NCBI GenBank assembly: GCA_008360955.1
Contig: LUCM01005711.1
Location: 41,474-105,473 of the forward strand
Length of the DNA: 64,000 nt
Source: Fasciolopsis buskii
Lineage: Eukaryota; Platyhelminthes; Trematoda; Plagiorchiida; Fasciolidae
Direction of reading: 5' to 3'
Both the position numbers and the translations under genes were made by a program. A model generated the notes under the pieces. That model searched no databases. It saw only the letters and a program-made list of their open reading frames with translations, and had not been told where the DNA came from. This document shows, in pieces, positions 39,583 to 50,214 of this stretch (position 1 is the first letter of the stretch; every line of letters starts with the position of its first letter).

Positions 39583-40364
39583 TTAATTCCGAGCGAGTGT
39601 AGTGGCGAACGGAGAACATAATGGAACCAAATATCCGACAACAAAATAACGAAATAGGTTGACACAGAGTGGCAGCGCAGCCAGTCGAAGGCGGCGCACG
39701 AATTCAGCCAGGTACTCCTTCTTATTGGCCTCTTTGACATTGAAGTTTAGTCCTTTGATTAATAATTCTTTGTCTTCCTCGGTGATAGCCTGGTGTGACA
39801 AATTTTTAATCCATGCATCGCACTGTGTAGTTTCCTTATTTTATGCCAATCTTTCGAGCTTCTGATTGAGTATGGCCTTCCTTGTAGTTTTAGTGTTTGT
39901 TGTACGACGATCTATGGCTGCCTCGATTTGTCCTTATATCTGTTCACCCATTACGGATTCGCATTTTTCTTTCCCCTCCTCGATTACCTCAACGTACTTC
40001 TGTGGCCTTTTGGGTGCATCCGAAATCATCATACGCACCATGGGTCCACCAAATTGCCTCGTAGTTATCGACGCCTCTGGATGGTTCATAGGTGGTCGGT
40101 GTTTAACGCTAGTAGGTAGGACTTTGGTTCGCTAATATTCCTGCAGAAACCTGTCGACATGCGAAAGTTTCCCACCAATGAGCGGCTGTGAGCGTTGGAC
40201 TCTCGGAATTTGATAGCATGTAGGAGAATGGCGTCTTTTTCTAGTAGCTTAGGTTCAACAGCATCGTACTGGTTTGTTCGCTTAGCTGGGCAATTTGATT
40301 GCAAACGTTTCATCACCAATCGAGGTGACTTCGTCATTGGAAATTCTTCCAACCCAAGAACCAC
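39583..40364 (-). mobile_element. Penelope-like element, 5' (N-terminal) fragment
   Basis: On the minus strand a frame over 39930-39680 reads AAIDRRTTNTKTTRK ... WIKNLSHQAITEEDKELLIK followed by GLNFNVKEA, matching the xLTxEExxLLxKGLNFxV block that precedes the RT in Penelope-like proteins. Further upstream (40364-40086), in another frame, is LLEKDAILLHAIKFRES and NFRMSTGFCRN, probably the start of the same protein. No RT follows: the fragment runs into the CR1-like element near 39.45 kb. The assignment rests on one motif and is moderate. Confidence 0.5.
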
Positions 40365-40384
40365 CTGTTAGAGACGGCCTGCAA

Positions 40385-40980
40385 CGTACCTGGTGTCTCG
40401 TCTATATCACAATTGTCACCATCACGACTCAACACATGCGCCGATTATCAGAGACGCAAACGGTGTTTAGTAACGTGGACTAGGATAGTTCTCTTGATAT
40501 GCAGTATGCCTAAATAAATTAGACGAAACTTATGTTGTAGTGCGCCTAAGTGATTACTAGTAAAAAAGTTCGTAGGTAAAAATAGGCTGTGCTAAAATTA
40601 ACAGAGGATGTTGAGTTTAACTTGGGAACCAAGAAAATTGGTACAAGACAGTAAAAGGAAAGCTCAAGTTAACTCACGAAAAAAATGGACAGTCTTGGTT
40701 CGGTGATTTACGGCCGAAAATCTTAATTAGCCTGTGGTCTTGGTGACCTGGTTTGTGGATTGTTGACTTTGAGCTGCTATGGTTGAAACTTTTGCAATAA
40801 TATCTTCCAAAGCCGGCTTTTCGCCGGAAGCTCAGAAAAACCGTTTATTTGACGGGACTGTGTATGTTTATTCAGTTAAACGTCAGTACAAGCAGGGACG
40901 TGTCGTATTGAGGATCTTTCGGGAACAAGATGCATTGCGGGTACGTGCATGACCTTTCCGCAATAGAAAGTTTATTTTAT
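40385..40980. other. no recognisable feature (0.6 kb)
   Basis: AT-rich spacer with no open frame, tRNA or repeat that I recognise. Confidence 0.5.
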
Positions 40981-40982
40981 GA

Positions 40983-41147
40983 CCGGCGGTGGCCGAGCGG
41001 ATAAGATCGTGGCGTTTGGACGTGGAGGTCGCGGGTTCGGATCCTCCCACCACCGATCAACTTCCCCACTTGGCAGCCCTCTGTTGGCCGCGGCCCCCTT
41101 CCTGAAAGTTAATGTACAATGTTGTCTCATTAATAAAGAAAGTAAAT
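40983..41147 (+). repeat. tRNA-derived SINE, copy 1
   Basis: The 5' part is tRNA-like, with A box TGGCCGAGCGG (40990-41000) and B box GGTTCGGATCC (41034-41044) spaced by 33 bases, resembling Leu/Ser-type tRNA heads. GGCGGTG and CACCACC at its ends can nearly pair as an acceptor stem. It is followed by a fixed body (cttggcagccctctgttgg, then cggcccccttcctgaaa) and an A-rich end (aataaagaaagtaaa). A second copy at 43338 shares both head and body, which identifies a SINE and not a tRNA gene. Confidence 0.8.
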
Positions 41148-43337
41148 GATGAACAAAAGATTATTCGCAATAAAGAAAGTGGAAAAGAGAATAGGAAATA
41201 CATGAAGGTCGCTGAACAAAGCCTTTGCAACAAATGGGTTGACAAGCTCGTCTACCAGAATGGGTGGATGTCTGTGGTGGCGATTGCTGAATGTGTAACG
41301 ATGGGGGTCTCATGGTTATGTTTGGTCTGGTAGTTGCTGGGTTGTCAGCATGTGTTGTGAGTTGAACATCTGGTGATACAATGAGGTAAGTCGAAATAGG
41401 CGAGCTTAAATTTGTCAGCCTAAATAGCATCGTCCTTGTCGCCTTTCTCCGCAACATACGACGGTCGGTATGACGGAGTTCTTTAAAGGGTGTTATATGA
41501 TCACGTGATAGGTTTACTAATAGAGTTTCTATGGCTAAACCCTGTTCGTGTGAAGCACGACTGTCCTCTTAATTTGAATAGGTTACTAGGATCTCAGCAG
41601 CCCTGCGTTATCAATTAAGGAAATAGTTTGTCGATAAAAATAGTTATTCAACGGTTGGCTAGCCATTCCACAAGAGATCAGTCCCCTGACAAACATGAAG
41701 AAAACACAATGCGTGTAACCTATGAAACCAACTACTATATCTACAATTGAGATTTTTCTGTAGCGACCTATGAGATATCTACGAGAAATTCCGTCCGCTA
41801 ATAATAAACAGCTTGCTGAAGTGATAGTCCCGGCGTGCTTTCCTTAAAGATGACTTGTAATGAATGATCATAGGTGCTTGTGTTCAGTGGGTACCACAGG
41901 CAGGTTATTTGGAGCCCGGCATCGTGCTCGAGCCTTCTATTTTTTGTGGTTTCATTGGAAGATTTGACGGCCATCAGGGCACTTTATATTCGACTAAAGA
42001 TCAATCAGAAACGGCTTTGAAGTAACTTTGTTTACAGGGGTGTCTATTAAATTCTCAGCTGCCTCAACCCGTTGGTTTTTAGTTCACCTTGAACAGTAAT
42101 CGTTAAAAACCCAGCGTGTCTGCAGTTTTCGTAATACATATTCTCAGTCCTTATCCTACTTACGCAACACAAATCGATTTTCCCCACTTTCTGCAGGCGT
42201 TTAGAGCTTGAGTTCATCGAGCCAAGAGTCAGACGCTGTCAAATAGTGCTCAAAATCTGCAATCCCTAGAAGTCAACAAGTTACAATATGCCGTACCATG
42301 AATACCAATCATGAATACTCCCAGTTACGTTTTGGTATTGGCATTGTGGTATGGTTTTCTAGCAACGGTATGTACTTGAATTTGCGATTCACGCAAAATG
42401 TGGTCATCCAGTCTAAACGTAAATAATGGAGAAGCCAGTTAACCGTGCTTTAATAACTTGTAACAATGCTTCTCGTCCATTTAATGGGTAGTTGTTTCGT
42501 TGATATTCAAAATTAGTCGAGGTTAAGACTGTAATATATGCTTCGTTTACTGATTGATTATTAAATGAAGCGTTATCGTTTGCTTCACCCATGCTTACCT
42601 CTCTTATGGCAATTGCTGTGGTATCCGAAATACTGGGACCAAGGTGGCTGGGGTAAAACCACGAAGTTCAGTTCAGTCCGTTTATTCTAACTGTTAACGT
42701 GCCCTAGATTTGGTTTCTACCTCATAGCATCGTATTTCTAAAAGATTGACAACAAATGAGAAATAGTGAAAACTCAACTACAAGACAGTAATAATCACGA
42801 GAGCTATGAGCAATAGTACACCTACACTGCTCGAACCAATCATTGCACGGTCTTGGTTACCTTGCGCAACGACCGGCACAATGTGGAGTTCATGGTATTT
42901 AAGTGATTCATGAAAATGATGGGAATCCAGTCACTAAGCAGAAGAAAGATTAGAGATCTCAATCAAATCATTTAGTTCTAACCAGAATCTGTCCACAAAA
43001 TAACGAGGAGTGATTGACTGGAAGTATGTCTGCTTTAATCTAATGTTCTTCCAACCATTCTCCCGACTGAGTCACTATCTCAAATCAACCACCGGTCCGG
43101 AAAGATCAAGCGATTAATTCACCATCCCTCTACCGGTTAACCTTCCAAGGATGATTGTAACTTCGGATTAAGCTAACTCGTCTTGTGCAGCTGGTTGAGT
43201 CATCAAGGTATGCAGGTTGTCATACAACGCCAAGGTTCAGTCCCGTTGTAACAGAAATAAAGCCTCTAAGATTTCCGTCTTATTATGAAGAAAAAACAAG
43301 CGTCTATTAAATTAACTTCGATAACCGTACCTTTCAC
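41148..43337. other. no recognisable gene (2.2 kb)
   Basis: No exon or element motif except one copy of repeat family A at 42660-42735. It is probably intron upstream of the LRRCC1-like exon. Confidence 0.5.
42660..42735 (+). repeat. short dispersed repeat, family A copy 2
   Basis: It contains agttcagttcagtccgttt and gccctagatttggtttctac, in the same order as the copies at 26638 (+) and 46733 (-). Confidence 0.55.
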
Positions 43338-43500
43338 AGGCGGTGGCCAACCGGATAAGGTCGTGGAGTTTGGAAGTGAAGGCCGCAGGTTCAGATTCTC
43401 CCATTGCCGGTTAACTTCCCACTTGGCAGCTCTCTGTTGGTGGCGGCCCCCTTCCTGAAAAATGATGTACATCGTTATTTCATTATTAAAGGAAGTAAAA
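43338..43500 (+). repeat. tRNA-derived SINE, copy 2
   Basis: It matches copy 1 through head and body, with A box TGGCCAACCGG (43344-43354), B box GGTTCAGATTC (43388-43398), the same 33-base spacing, then acttggcagctctctgttgg and cggcccccttcctgaaa. It lies about 100 bases before the splice acceptor of the LRRCC1-like exon, in the same orientation, so it sits in an intron. The intervening sequence has a short caatacaatacaatac run. Confidence 0.8.
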
Positions 43501-43601
43501 CATAGATCAATGCCTGCATATTCTTCCATTGTTACCTTCATCAATACAATACAATACATCTTAAACTGTTTTATAAGTCCGACGATTTTCCTCCTGTTCA
43601 G

Positions 43602-43825
43602 ATCGCTCGTTCGGCTGGATCTTTCTTTCAATCAGCTGGAGAATTTGGATGGATTAAAAGAATTGCACGGCGACACATATCGGTTGACTGTGATTCATTT
43701 GCAAGGGAACAAGCTGGTTTCGGTGGAACATCTGATCTGTTGCACGGCGGGGCTGATCTGTTTGAAACAACTGACAACTTACGATCGTGAGATAGAAACG
43801 AACAATCCTTTGTGCAACATACCCA
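43602..43825 (+). CDS. LRRCC1: LRRCC1-like leucine-rich-repeat exon (internal)
   Basis: A 224-nt internal exon. The acceptor is cctcctgttcag before 43602, and the donor is GTGAGT at 43826. In frame it reads SLVRLDLSFNQLENLDGLKE, a leucine-rich repeat, then IHLQGNKLVSVEHLICC and a stretch ending NNPLCNIP. The same order, with an LHG turn, a second repeat followed by HLL/HLI-x-C, and a final NPxCxxP cap, is what I recall of LRRCC1, a centriole-associated protein with N-terminal repeats and a long coiled coil. Earlier repeats and the coiled-coil exons were not found, so the gene must extend over long introns or outside the window. The exon starts with the last base and ends with the first base of a codon. 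Another LRR protein is possible, but the cap makes LRRCC1 the best fit. Confidence 0.72.
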
Positions 43826-45040
43826 GTGAGTTATACTGTCCCGTTACTTATTATTTCAAAATGCTAAATTTCAATGGCCGCGTGTATTGTAATGCAAATA
43901 TTTAAGCATCGTGCAATGAAGCCTTTTTACCGCGGACACAAAAATTCAGCTAGACATGTGTTGCCCAAGAAACCCACCAGGTAGCCAAACTTTAGTGGGG
44001 CTGAGTGGTTGAATCCTTCATGTGAGGACGTTTGCAGCGTAAGTATTTTTCGTAGGCTATTCTGGTTAACTGAAAACGATCGTTTGTGCACATGCGTTGC
44101 CTGAAATCAAAGCAAGCAAGTCCGCAGATCCTTTGATATGCATATGTGTCACAGATGAAAAATCGCTTCACTTAGTATATTTTAGTTTATAATTTTTCCG
44201 GTAAGACAAAAATCAACAGCAAAACGTAATACTACTAAAAGAATGTGGCGAACGGTAAGGTTGCATGACGCACGGTTTTGGGAAGTGTTATAATCAACTG
44301 TTGATAACCTGAACGTTAAGGTCAGCGATCAGAACTTTGCGAAAGCTAACACTCTGAACTGTGACCAATATATATATATATGCATATATATATATATATA
44401 TAAAGAATCGAAATATAATCAAACGTGGTTCTCTAAAAAGGGTTCAAAACGTCAGTGACATTTTAAAGCATTCCAAATCTTTTCCTGGAGTATAGATGTT
44501 TTGGCACACCTTTTTGGGCAGCTGGATTTTGATCGAAATAAATATTCACGTTTTTACGTCAGGTTAAAATCATGCGACAAAATAGGATTTGATGAATTCT
44601 TAAGTAACTTTAATTTGAATTTTGAATTTGACTATTTGACTAAAAGTAGCTTCAAAAGATTCATGCAACAGCAGCTGCCATATTGATCTATTCTCACGTG
44701 CAGCGGTTCCTGGGTGGTCTCACATCGGCGTCGAGGATCAAATGTAGTGTTTGCCAAGATTTAAATGTAGATGAACGAATTCAGTGTTATGTTGAAAGGT
44801 TTTGCACAACTGCTATACTAATCCGCAAAGACGTTTGTTGTGAATATTGCGGAAATCTAGGTGCACTAAACTTGTCACGGTTAGACGATCTGTGTCTTAC
44901 ACAAACACACTAGCATGACTAAAACCATTTGTGCCTAACCATGCTAGTGGTGGCATCACTGAAACAAGTTCTGTTCGTGTTGTCTCGTGTTCTCTATCAG
45001 GTAGCACCCGAATTCCATTGAACCCACTGTCGCCGGTCGA
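43826..45040. other. no firm gene (1.2 kb)
   Basis: It follows the LRRCC1-like donor, so is probably intron. A (TA)n/(AT)n array occurs at 44369-44402. Two short plus-strand frames (44501-44686 and 44683-44913) are moderately coding-looking, the second having several CxxC pairs, but neither has acceptor and donor sites I would trust. Confidence 0.5.
44369..44402. repeat. AT microsatellite
   Basis: Alternating TA run with one gc interruption (tatatgcatata), itself palindromic. Confidence 0.95.
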
Positions 45041-45044
45041 TGCA

Positions 45045-46735
45045 TTTCTTCGTCCTTGATGCCCATTCAGACTAGCTGCATTGAATGTGCAAACACTGGT
45101 GCGTGTAGGTCAACACAGGTGTTTATCACGTCCACTGGAGACCCTAGCCATCGATTTGTTTTGTGTCCAAGAGACCTGCATTCAAGACTCCAGCTCTGTT
45201 ATCCGGCTGACATCTCCCTCCAGTCCTTCCGTGAAGTTTCATCTGCGTATTTCCGGGGACCCTGAGTCTCCGGTTTTGCTGGCTTTGAATCCAAACTGAC
45301 CACATCACTATTGGCTACGAAAGGCGGGACTGTTTACAAGACTGCCGGTCGTACTGGAGGGCACACCTCGATTCCGATCACGCGTTAATATGCACTAAGC
45401 TTTCCGTGTGCTTTGGTGGGCGTTGAAAACGTACGCTGCAGCGTCGATTAGACTGTACCAAGCTATCTGATCCGATTGACCTATCATTCTTTTGAAGCGC
45501 ATTGGCTTGAAAGCAACGATTGCCCCCGCCTGAAACCATCAATGTACACTGTTCGCTTATCAAGAATGCCTTGCATTCAGCGCCCCAGTTAGTTGTGGCC
45601 TTACCCGTCGCGTTGTGACACCCTGAATTTCTGTTGAGTCTTTGTGCCTTCTTGACGCACGTCGACCCCTCCCGGCTGGTAGTGAATATAGTGAAGCACA
45701 GCTCCTAAAGAGACATGAATTCAATGCAGACTTGCGTAGGGACCGCGAGATCTGGTGATCTTAACGAGTTTTGCAGGTGGATCGTGCTGCCGCTACGGAA
45801 AACGCCTAAAAGCTGTTTCATTTTATCCGAGTTACTGGTAGGGAAGCATTTGGTGTAACCGAAACGATCTGTGAAGCTGACGGTTCACCTATCCACAACC
45901 TGTAGCGCCTTTTTGTACACTGTGCGGAGCACTTTCAAGCACAGTTTGGCTGGTTCTCAGCGCCAGCGCCTCCAGCAGCTATTTTGCCAAGCGTCCGATG
46001 ACCTGACACAACAGATCCACCAACCGAGGCGGAGGCCATCAGGGAAATTCGAGCCTTAGGACTTCATAAAGCGCCGTGCTCTGATGGCCTTTTCCAAGTT
46101 CTATTTAAGGATAGAAAAATGGAACTAGCCAGAGGACTTCAAGTTTTGGTCTCGTAAATCTGGTACTCCGAGCAAGTCCCTTCCTCGTAGGGAGTCGATC
46201 ATTGTTCCAATCTTCCAAAAGGGACGGCGCAGTGACTGAACTAACCACAAGGTTATTAGTCTAACTCCAATAGCGCCTAGATGCTTCCCTCTGGTGAGAT
46301 GCAGGGTGGGGTTCGCACTGATCGTGGATGCGTCGATCAAGTCTTCACCCTCTGGCGGGTGGTAGAGCACCACTTTACTTTCTAAAACTCAACGGTCTTC
46401 GTGTTCTCGAACATGCGCACAGCCCTTAGCTCTGTAGATGGGTCTGAACTATGGCATTGTTTGTTGGAGAATGGAGTCCGAGTACATGAGGAGTGTGTAC
46501 CGGTCCTCAAAGAGTTGTGTCATCCTACGTCAGGTCAAGTTAGGGCTTATAGCCAGCTTTCATCGCCCTCTGTCGTCTCCAGTGGAGTACGGCAAGGCTG
46601 CTCTTTATCTTCATTTCTTTTCAAATGTCATAATGGGTGTTGTACGGGACACCTCATCTGGTCTTTCAATCAGTGGAGTTGAATTCCTTTCAGGGNGGAA
46701 AGGCAGTGGTCAGTGAGGCTTGCCTTGCTGTTTGA
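45045..46735 (+). mobile_element. RTE-type non-LTR retrotransposon, degenerate and deleted
   Basis: The endonuclease start is clear at 45075-45235: ALNVQTLVRVGQ, then LAIDLFCVQETCIQDSSSVI. The middle of the endonuclease is lost; its end returns at 45345-45410 as YWRAHLDSDHALI with the catalytic SDH. RT pieces follow: IIVPIFQKGRRSD (46198-46240), a FRxDRGCVDQVFTL-like block (46310-46350) and SSGVRQGCSLSSFLF (46578-46620). The sequence then jumps from GVEFLSG directly to a 3' tail (46697-46730) also present at the end of the minus-strand element at 61.56-61.6 kb. The YADD and connection regions are absent, so the copy is dead. Confidence 0.78.
46696..46696. other. single ambiguous base
   Basis: N within caggg-N-ggaaaggcag. 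The flanks read through continuously when compared with the related tail at 61.59 kb, so this looks like an uncalled base and not a scaffold gap. Confidence 0.6.
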
Positions 46736-46806
46736 GCAGTTAGTGTTATAAGATAGAAACCGAACCCGTGGAAAGGTTGGTGGTTGAATAAATTGAACTG
46801 AACTAA
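46733..46806 (-). repeat. short dispersed repeat, family A copy 3
   Basis: The reverse complement reads tagttcagttcaatttattc followed by a ggtttctatcttata-type stretch, parallel to copies at 26638 and 42660. Confidence 0.5.
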
Positions 46807-46814
46807 ATAATAAC

Positions 46815-47575
46815 AGGATTCCGAGCACAGTTAAAAGAGAGTAAACTCACGATAGTTGGACGTTTATCCAATACTGACAAAGGGCGAACTATTGATACCC
46901 AAATCGGTATCCGACCTTCTCGAAGTTGTATCAATCACATTTCCACAGATGGACGTTAGGCCCACTATCTCTGTCTTCCTTAATATGAAGGCAGCATTCA
47001 ACTCAATCGACCCCGCAGTTCTCCTGCTGCTTCTGACTGAACTGTCCAAGAGAAATCTATTTCACCTTTCCGATTTTCCCTTTGAGCAGCTGAAGCAAGT
47101 TTCGCACATACGGCCATCTTCCGCACGGTTACATGTTCGTCTTCGTTTCTCTTCAACTTTACAATCTAACTGGTTATGGAGATCACCCCATTTAAGAATG
47201 GCTGCATTGACATTGACTAAGACAGTAAATTGGTTTGGAATATGTAGATGTTTACGTGCTTTTGCGTGAAGATCTAGGTATTTTCTTCGGTCATATAGCA
47301 TGGATTTGTTTTTGGTGCGTTCTGCAAGACTGGTTTTACGCGAAGCACAGTCTTGTTTTTTAGGGAGGAGTTGAACGAAGTGAATATATACTTGAGCATT
47401 GGCGCGACATTCCACCATCCATCAAGATCGATTTTACACTCCGGTCCTCTTATATGTCTTGGAAACATGGCCGTGGAAGACAGATATGTGAAGGCTGCCA
47501 GTGTTTGAACATCGACGTCTTTGTGGTATCAGTACTTCTTATGATGTGTGTGAAGCGTGAGCATAGTGAAAGGGA
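46815..47575 (+). mobile_element. second RTE-type fragment (RT to C-terminal connection)
   Basis: In shifting frames it gives IGIRPSRSCINHIST (46900-46945, usual GFRPGRGCIDHIFT), PTISVFLNMKAAFNSIDPAV (46959-47020, RT block with the first catalytic Asp decayed to Asn), TCSSSFLFNFTI (47128-47165, usual CPISPFLFNFVI) and near the end a string equivalent to VLLYGCETWPLR ... RRLxVFDHRCLRGI read as VLLYVLETWPWKTDM and RLPVFEHRRLCGIS (47440-47520). The RT blocks repeat those of the fragment just upstream, so this is a separate insertion of another subfamily. Confidence 0.72.
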
Positions 47576-47949
47576 TGTGCCCCATAACCGCTAGGGCCCA
47601 CTGCACACGGGGGCGGACGACGATAACCATCACCCTGGAACTTGAGGTAATATGAAGTCACATAAAGAATCAATGGATCAGACTTGGTAGCTAGCTGGGC
47701 GATAGCGAATTGCCATCCTTAATTTACGTGGCGGGCGGATATGGGACTCAAACATCTAACCTCTTGGGGTTGAGAGACGGTGAATCCATCGCCGGTCGAG
47801 TGGAGTATGGTGTGGGTTTTATTAACATTTCTGAAACTAGGTATGTGGTTTTGGGTCGTAGAATTCGGGCAGTCAAACGGACACTACATGTGAATAGATT
47901 CATCATCATACGGCTTTGAGTAACACCGCAAGTTCCGCTGATCAATGTC
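47576..47949. other. no recognisable feature (0.4 kb)
   Basis: Spacer between two opposed retroelement fragments. No coding motif was seen. Confidence 0.45.
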
Positions 47950-48335
47950 TTTCTTATATTGTTACACATTGCATTAGAGGGAATGGATATGCAAGGTGAA
48001 TTGGCAGCGGATGAAGACGTGGAGCACATATACTATCTAACTTCTCTGTACATTTTCTCATCCCAGGCTGACAAGTCATCTGTTGACCTTCACTTGGCTT
48101 CTTCCTCTCGGTGGGAGGAACGGAAAACAGGCGTTTCCCCTTACGCGAAACATGACCCAACGCGTGAAGTTTGCTAAGTTCGATCCGGGAGATTGTTCAT
48201 ACAGTCACTCCCAGTCCGAGCAAAACTACTCAAGCCTCGGTGGTCAGAAATCTCTTAGCGATGAATATCTTCACGCGAATTCTACGTCACACGAGAGTTC
48301 AACAGGATTGAGCGAGATATCAGGCCGATGACACA
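47950..48335 (-). mobile_element. RTE-type C-terminal fragment
   Basis: The minus strand encodes GHVSRKGKRLFSVPPTERKK and then GQQMTCQPGMRKCTEKLDSI, closely parallel to RALFCVPPKEWKK and GQQMTWQRGMRKCTANLG in the element at 61.7-62.2 kb. The plus-strand words atatcaggccgatgacacaag and atatcaggccgacgccacaag (62.27 kb) also match. It is therefore the same subfamily, 5'-truncated and internally shortened. Confidence 0.72.
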
Positions 48336-48483
48336 AGCATCAGTATCCTTTCTGGGAGAAATTTTACCCTTGTTCTTCTGATATAGAGATCATACAAGGT
48401 GCTTCAACCGACGTTGGTAGGGTAGAAGTCCTAACCTTAGTATTACTGGAAACAGGAAATAAAGTGGATTAGTTGAACATCGT

Positions 48484-48505
48484 TATATATATATATATAT
48501 ATATA
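48484..48505. repeat. AT microsatellite
   Basis: Uninterrupted (TA)n of about 22 bases. Confidence 0.95.
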
Positions 48506-48879
48506 CTTCAAAACAAGCATGGTGTCAACGAAATAACAACTAAGTAGAACCGTACAGGAAAGATATATAAAAGGAAACATGTATACCACAAGTCTGAGTA
48601 CAAATCATATACCATCGGATTCATAGCGAAGGACGACAACAATGAACGAGAAAGAGAAAAGAAAAGGAAATATGCCAGTTCGCCCACTTTTAATCTCTAC
48701 GTCATCGGCTATTCATTGGGACTCATGATTTCTTTGTAGGCTTGAGACTATCCTGTCGCCCAAACCGAAGTAGGAGGTTAACTTAAGGGACCCTACCTCG
48801 AGCCTTTGACCAGATGGCCTAGCTCACAAGGCAACTGAATGCTCTGAGGGTCACTTAACCCACAGAGGATCGGTGACTG

Positions 48880-49270
48880 TTTGCTCAGTTCATAGGCCCG
48901 TCGGATGGCGCTAAACATTTTGGGTTCCCAGTACACTCATTTACCACAGATGCTGCTGAGCACAGTCGCATGCTTCGTACGCTACTCGTGGTTGGTTTCG
49001 AATCAGAGCATAGCTAACTCCCCTAGATCGATCATCAAGGACCAGTCAACCCAGTAGAGGGGATTAGGCATGCGTCTTCGTCCTCGCACTAGTGGGAGCA
49101 CCTCTGCCACGAGAAGGCAAGGCGTAGGACTTCATTAGCAGAGACTATGTGAGATGCCGGTGATTTGGGAGCATTTCGTGAAGGATTCAGGGCAAGTAGC
49201 CGATTCGGAGCCTGAGGCACTCACCCTTGGCCATGCTAAAGCATTGAGAGGCAGGAGGAAGAAAAACAGA
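48880..49270 (+). repeat. dispersed repeat, family B copy 2
   Basis: It contains ctactcgtggttggtttcga and atcagagcatagcta (48976-49017), matched in reverse complement at about 60846-60890, and the gatttgggagcatttcg ... cggagcctgaggcactc section matched at 22.14-22.21 kb. No coding capacity. Confidence 0.55.
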
Positions 49271-49917
49271 CAGCAAGATAATGAGTTTTTTTGCATTTCA
49301 CGGTATGTATTTTGTGTTTTTGTTCTGTTTTCCGTATTTTTAAGGGACGCGAGTTTTACGGACTGACCACAGCATTCGCGGCACCGACTTCGGTCCTGAG
49401 CCGTATCTCTCAGCGTCTCAATTTAGCAATAATCCTCATCTCTTTGGCCTCAACCGATTCCAAAACCGAAAGTTGCTTATTCTTACCTCTACGCTAAGTC
49501 AAAGCATCGCCCCCGCATTGCTTCCTCCAACCTTGCCCAGTACTAACAAAAAAGCACGAAAGTGCAGACGATGGGTAAGCATACGCAAAACATACAAGCC
49601 GCCAAAGACCGTATAGGACGGTTACTTCAGTTAGAGGGCGAGTGCGTGTGCATCCAACACATGACGCCGCACCTCGTCACTGTTTATCCGATGAGCAACG
49701 CTTGGAGACATCGCTAGTCAAATACGAAAAGTTGCCAGGCATCCTCAACGCGGCGAGGCTATCTTGCATCCCTGAAGACGAACACTACGAATTGTGGCAC
49801 TGTGCATCGTTCTCTTGAGGAAAAGTCGGATATCATGGCTACGCCACAAGTACCGAAGATTCACGAAAGCTGCCCTGGCTTTCGTAGTTCATGATGGCTG
49901 CTCCAGTGTATTCATAC
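49271..49917. other. no recognisable gene (0.65 kb)
   Basis: A small perfect hairpin (cgaaagc-tgccctg-gctttcg, near 49862-49882) is the only structure noticed. Confidence 0.45.
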
Positions 49918-50124
49918 TGTGCTAAATAAGACAACAAGGTGCAATAACTAAAATTTGTAACTTCTGACATGTGTATGCTGCGTCTCCGAAATGCACATTT
50001 AAGACCCCACTCTTAGTCACCTTGTAATCTAGATGCAGTCTCAATCTCTCGCTTCGCTTTTGGCGTATTAAATGATCCGGTTTCTGAGGTATAATCGTGC
50101 TAACATCTTAACAACTGGTGCCGA
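49918..50124 (+). repeat. possible LTR end with primer-binding site
   Basis: The sequence ...ctaacatcttaacaac followed by TGGTGCCGAGCGTG (50115-50128) has the form of an LTR ending near ACA and a tRNA primer-binding site. The first nine bases equal the complement of a tRNA-Phe-type 3' end (…TCGGCACCA). A gtaac-rich, polyadenylation-poor stretch from about 49918 could be the LTR. No gag follows and no second LTR was found, so this is tentative. Confidence 0.3.
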
Positions 50125-50214
50125 GCGTGCACTCAGTCAAAAGTCGTTTGTATGTCGTTTAGTTAGATAGTTCTGGTGTCGAATCAAATTAATTCCCGCT
50201 GTTTGTTCCTTCTA

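Noticed and set aside
40983..41055. Candidate tRNA-Leu/Ser gene
   Set aside because: A second copy shares the same downstream body and tail, and the stems contain mismatches; this is a SINE head.
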